Shown one piece after another: positions 14,913-17,779 of a DNA stretch of 17,779 nt (its first letter is position 1; each line of letters begins with the position of its first letter). Made by a program: the position numbers and the translations under genes. The stretch is from JABWCE01 sp046154525. GTDB lineage: Bacteria > Bacteroidota > Bacteroidia > NS11-12g > UBA9320. The notes under the pieces are model-generated. The model made no database searches and had not been told where the DNA came from. It saw only the letters and a program-made list of their open reading frames with translations. The stretch lies in contig JBJXDS010000150.1 in the NCBI GenBank assembly GCA_046154525.1, positions 1 to 17,779 on the forward strand, given 5' to 3'.

Positions 14913-17779
14913 ATGATACTTTCTGAAAAGGCAACTATTGCTTTTCTGTATTCCATTGTAAAACACCCATATTTGGGGCTGGTGATTGAACCTTTTTTGG
15001 TGGAGGTAACAGCGGCCGGTAATTTTTCGCTGGCTCATCAGCGACTTATTGCCGCCAATGCCAATCTTTACAGCCATTTGCTGGAAGAAAATGATTTTAA
15101 AGCCATCAAAATTTTAGAAGAAATAACCCCCGAACGGATTGTTAAAAAATTCTACCGCAAAGGAGCCATCAGGCCAAAAGAGTTTTTTGAAAAAAAATGC
15201 GATGAACAAACCATTGCCAACGTTATTCGCCCGTTTATTGAACTGCGGCTTAGCGAGGCTTTGGAACTTATTAACCCTACTAAATTATACTTTAGCAGCG
15301 AAACCAAAAACCCTACGGCCAGGCACCTTACCATACACAAAGACCATGTGAGTGTGTTGTTTCATTTTAACCGCATGGAAGCCGAAACACGCTATTATGC
15401 AACCATAAAAGTGAACAACGAGCGGTTGAAATTGATGGAAAATAGTGCGATACTTACTTATGACCCGGCTCATATTATTATTGATGATAAGTTGATAGTG
15501 CTTAAGAATGTGGAGGGTAAAAAAATAGCACCATTTATTACCAAATACTACATAGCGGTAGCCCGTCGGTCAGAAGAAATTTTTTTTAAAAAATTTGGGT
15601 TAGAACTTATTGAAAAATTTAATGTAAGAGCCGAAGGGTTTGAAATAATTCAGGAAACGCATAAAGCCTCGGCTATTTTAAAACTAGAAAAAGTATTGAG
15701 TAACGATTATGGTTTTATCCTTTCGTTTAAATATGACGGGCAGGTTTTTCCTTACCATTCCAAAAAAATGGCACATGCCATTTATGAAAAGAAAGGAGAT
15801 TCGTTTTTGTTCCGCAAAATAAGACGAAGCCGCGATTGGGAGGAACACAAGCTAGAGTTTATTGAATCCATAGGGTTACAGCAATTGGAGGGGTCGGTAT
15901 TTATATTAAAAGAAAAAGGTTTGGTAAAAACTGAATCTACCGATACTGCTCAAAAATACCGAACCATTGAATGGCTGGAACTTCAAAAAAACGCTTTAAT
16001 AGGACGAGGCTTTGAGATAAACCAAAACATGGGTAAGGAAGTTTATTTTTTGGGTGAAAAAAACCTGAAAATAGAAATTGCCAAAAATGCCGATTGGTTT
16101 GATTTGGAAACCAAAGTGTGGTTTGGAAACTTTGAAATTCCGTTTTTGGAACTGAAAGAAAATATACTAAGCAACAACCGCGAATTTGTATTGCCCAATG
16201 GCGAAATAGCCCTGATACCCCAAGAATGGATGACTAAGTTTCAGGGAATTTTGAGGTATGACGAAGGAGGCCAACACATACGAATTAAAAAATTACATTG
16301 GGGCTTGCTGGGTAGTTTTGAAACCACCTCCGGTATACAAACCAAACTGGAAGGTTTAAAATCGTTTGAAGAAATAGCAGAACAGCCATTGCCCAAGGGG
16401 CTAAAAGGAACATTGCGCGATTACCAGATTGCAGGCTACAACTGGATTTATTTTTTAAAGGAATACGGATTTGGTGGATGTTTGGCCGATGATATGGGCT
16501 TGGGGAAAACAGTGCAAACTCTTGCCATGTTGCAAAATGAAAAAGAAACCAGTCATGAAACGATTGAGCCGGAAGTTGTGGAAACAAAACCTGGTGCTGC
16601 TCAATTATCCTTATTTAACCAACCTAAAACTAAACCCAAATTGGTTTCTAAACCAAGCAACACATCACTGCTGGTGGTTCCAACGTCCCTTATTTATAAC
16701 TGGATAAATGAGGCCAAAAAATTTACCCCAAACTTAAAAGTATTTATTCATACCGGACAGGCGAGGGTTAAAGAAAATGAGCATTTTGAAAAATACGATT
16801 TAGTTATCAGCACTTATGGAACGGTGCGAAACGATGAAGAATTGTTTATCAATTTCAGATTCCATTATATCATTTTGGATGAGAGCCAAAACATTAAAAA
16901 TCCACACAGTCAAACCTCCAAAACCCTTCGCAACCTCGATGCAGATAACCGATTGGTGCTTACCGGCACACCGGTGGAGAACTCAATTCGTGACCTTTGG
17001 TCGCAGATAAGTTTTGTAAATCCTGGATTATTAGGAGGATTAAAGTTTTTTGAAGATACCTATGTTACACCAATAGAACGTGACCATGACGAAGCAAAAT
17101 TAGCCGAGCTAAAAACCTTAATAAAACCTTTTATTTTAAGAAGGACCAAACAGCAAGTGGCCAAAGAATTGCCGGAAAAAACAGAACAAGTTATGTACTG
17201 TGATATGACACCTGAGCAGGAAACTATTTATGAAGAATTGAAATCTCAATTCCGCAATCAGGTATTGGAAAATATTGAGGAAGTTGGAATTAACAAAGCT
17301 CGATTTAATATTATAGCAGGATTAACAAAATTGAGGCAATTGGCCAATCATCCGTAGTTGGTAGATAAAGATTATGAAGGAAGTTCCGGAAAATTTATTG
17401 AATTGCTTAGCCGAACACATACAGCCATTGAAAGTGGTCATAAAATTTTAATCTATTCTCAATTCGTTCAACAACTTCAAATAATCAAAAGAGCTTTTGA
17501 TAAAGAGGGATTGAACTATTGCTATTTTGATGGAAGTTTTAGTTCTAAAGAACGCCAAAAGCAAGTGAAAATATTTCAGGAAACGCCTGAAATACCAATT
17601 TTTTTGGTGTCGTTAAAAGCAGGTGGTGTTGGTCTTACATTAACTGCTGCCGATTATGTTTTTATCATCGACCCATGGTGGAATCCATCGGTAGAAAGGC
17701 AAGCCGTGGATAGGACTCATAGGATTGGGCAAACCAAAAATATATTCAGTTATAAATTTATAACCAAAAACTCAGTAGA
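14913..17779 (+). CDS. SNF2-family DEAD/DEAH-like helicase, interrupted by in-frame TAG, 3' end outside window
   Basis: A Bacteroidota-type SNF2 ATPase, expected to translocate on double-stranded DNA and remodel protein-DNA complexes. Residues 1-500 are the long N-terminal region of this subfamily. The first RecA lobe has DYQIAGYNW, the Walker A DMGLGKT (527-533), VVPTSLIYNW, motif II DESQ (656-659) in place of DEAH, and motif III LTGTPVENS (683-691). The frame then meets TAG at codon 815, directly after LRQLANHP, where the family continues with one residue and LVD. Past it the same frame stays open for 140 codons to the window end, with the second lobe intact: GHKILIYSQF, VSLKAGGVGLTLTAAD (motif V) and RQAVDRTHRIGQ (motif VI). 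Under the standard code the product is 814 aa (14913-17357), lacks the second lobe, and cannot be an active ATPase. Function is certain at family level, current activity is not. Confidence 0.9.
17355..17357 (+). other. In-frame amber (TAG) codon inside the SNF2 gene
   Basis: The TAG sits between ...ANHP and LVDKDYEG..., in the linker joining the two helicase lobes. No in-frame ATG follows closely that could restart translation. The position usually holds Lys, Arg or Gln, and AAG or CAG is one base from TAG. Confidence 0.9.

Noticed and set aside
1..17779. Full reassignment of TAG to a sense codon
   Set aside because: TAG ends the SDR, asparaginase and four-helix protein genes at positions that fit their families; reading through the asparaginase TAG would add 31 residues with no recognisable character.
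1..17779. CRISPR array, tRNA, rRNA, insertion sequence or prophage
   Set aside because: No regularly spaced repeats, cloverleaf-like segments, transposase or phage protein signatures were seen on either strand.

Overview
The window looks like an ordinary chromosomal stretch of a member of the Bacteroidota. The DNA is AT-rich. Nearly every gene has a TAnnTTTG element (the Bacteroidota -7 promoter box) a few to about 50 nt before its ATG, and Shine-Dalgarno sequences are largely absent. The protein types also fit this phylum: FtsH with a long N-terminal extension, a Tsp-type protease, a Kbl/SDR pair, a secreted protein with carboxypeptidase-like repeats, and a Bacteroides-type SNF2 helicase. 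I see no tRNA, rRNA, CRISPR array, insertion sequence or phage gene, and no intergenic gap reaches 300 bases (the longest is about 190).

Layout. 3-845 (+): the 3' part of a secreted repeat-domain protein, open at the window start and broken by an in-frame TAG at 243-245. 850-2854 (-): kbl (glycine C-acetyltransferase) followed by a short-chain dehydrogenase/reductase-like protein that lacks the usual Tyr/Lys pair. 3042-7329 (+): ftsH and a tail-specific (S41) protease, closed by a strong hairpin terminator. 7420-7824 (-): a small exported protein. 7952-8887 (+): an isoaspartyl peptidase/asparaginase. 9038-9619 (-): a DUF4256 protein. 9742-11087 (-): a two-gene unit with a TIR-domain membrane protein and a coiled-coil membrane protein. 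11224-12246 (-): low-specificity threonine aldolase with its own terminator. 12334-13380 (+): a predicted outer-membrane barrel. 13405-13896 (-): a four-helix membrane protein. 14048-14764 (-): a lipoprotein. 14913-17779 (+): an SNF2 helicase whose frame runs off the window end and is broken by an in-frame TAG at 17355-17357.

How the genes relate. ftsH and the tail-specific protease are adjacent and co-oriented, and both serve envelope protein quality control. Kbl and threonine aldolase both handle glycine/threonine interconversion but sit in separate units 8 kb apart. The TIR/coiled-coil pair is the only part that looks like a possible signalling or defence module.

Most unusual signal. Two unrelated genes, one at each end of the window, are each interrupted by a single in-frame TAG with recognisable family sequence on both sides. 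Elsewhere in the window TAG appears to be a normal terminator (SDR, asparaginase, four-helix membrane protein), so wholesale TAG reassignment is unlikely. Independent nonsense mutations, sequence errors, or partial amber suppression remain open.
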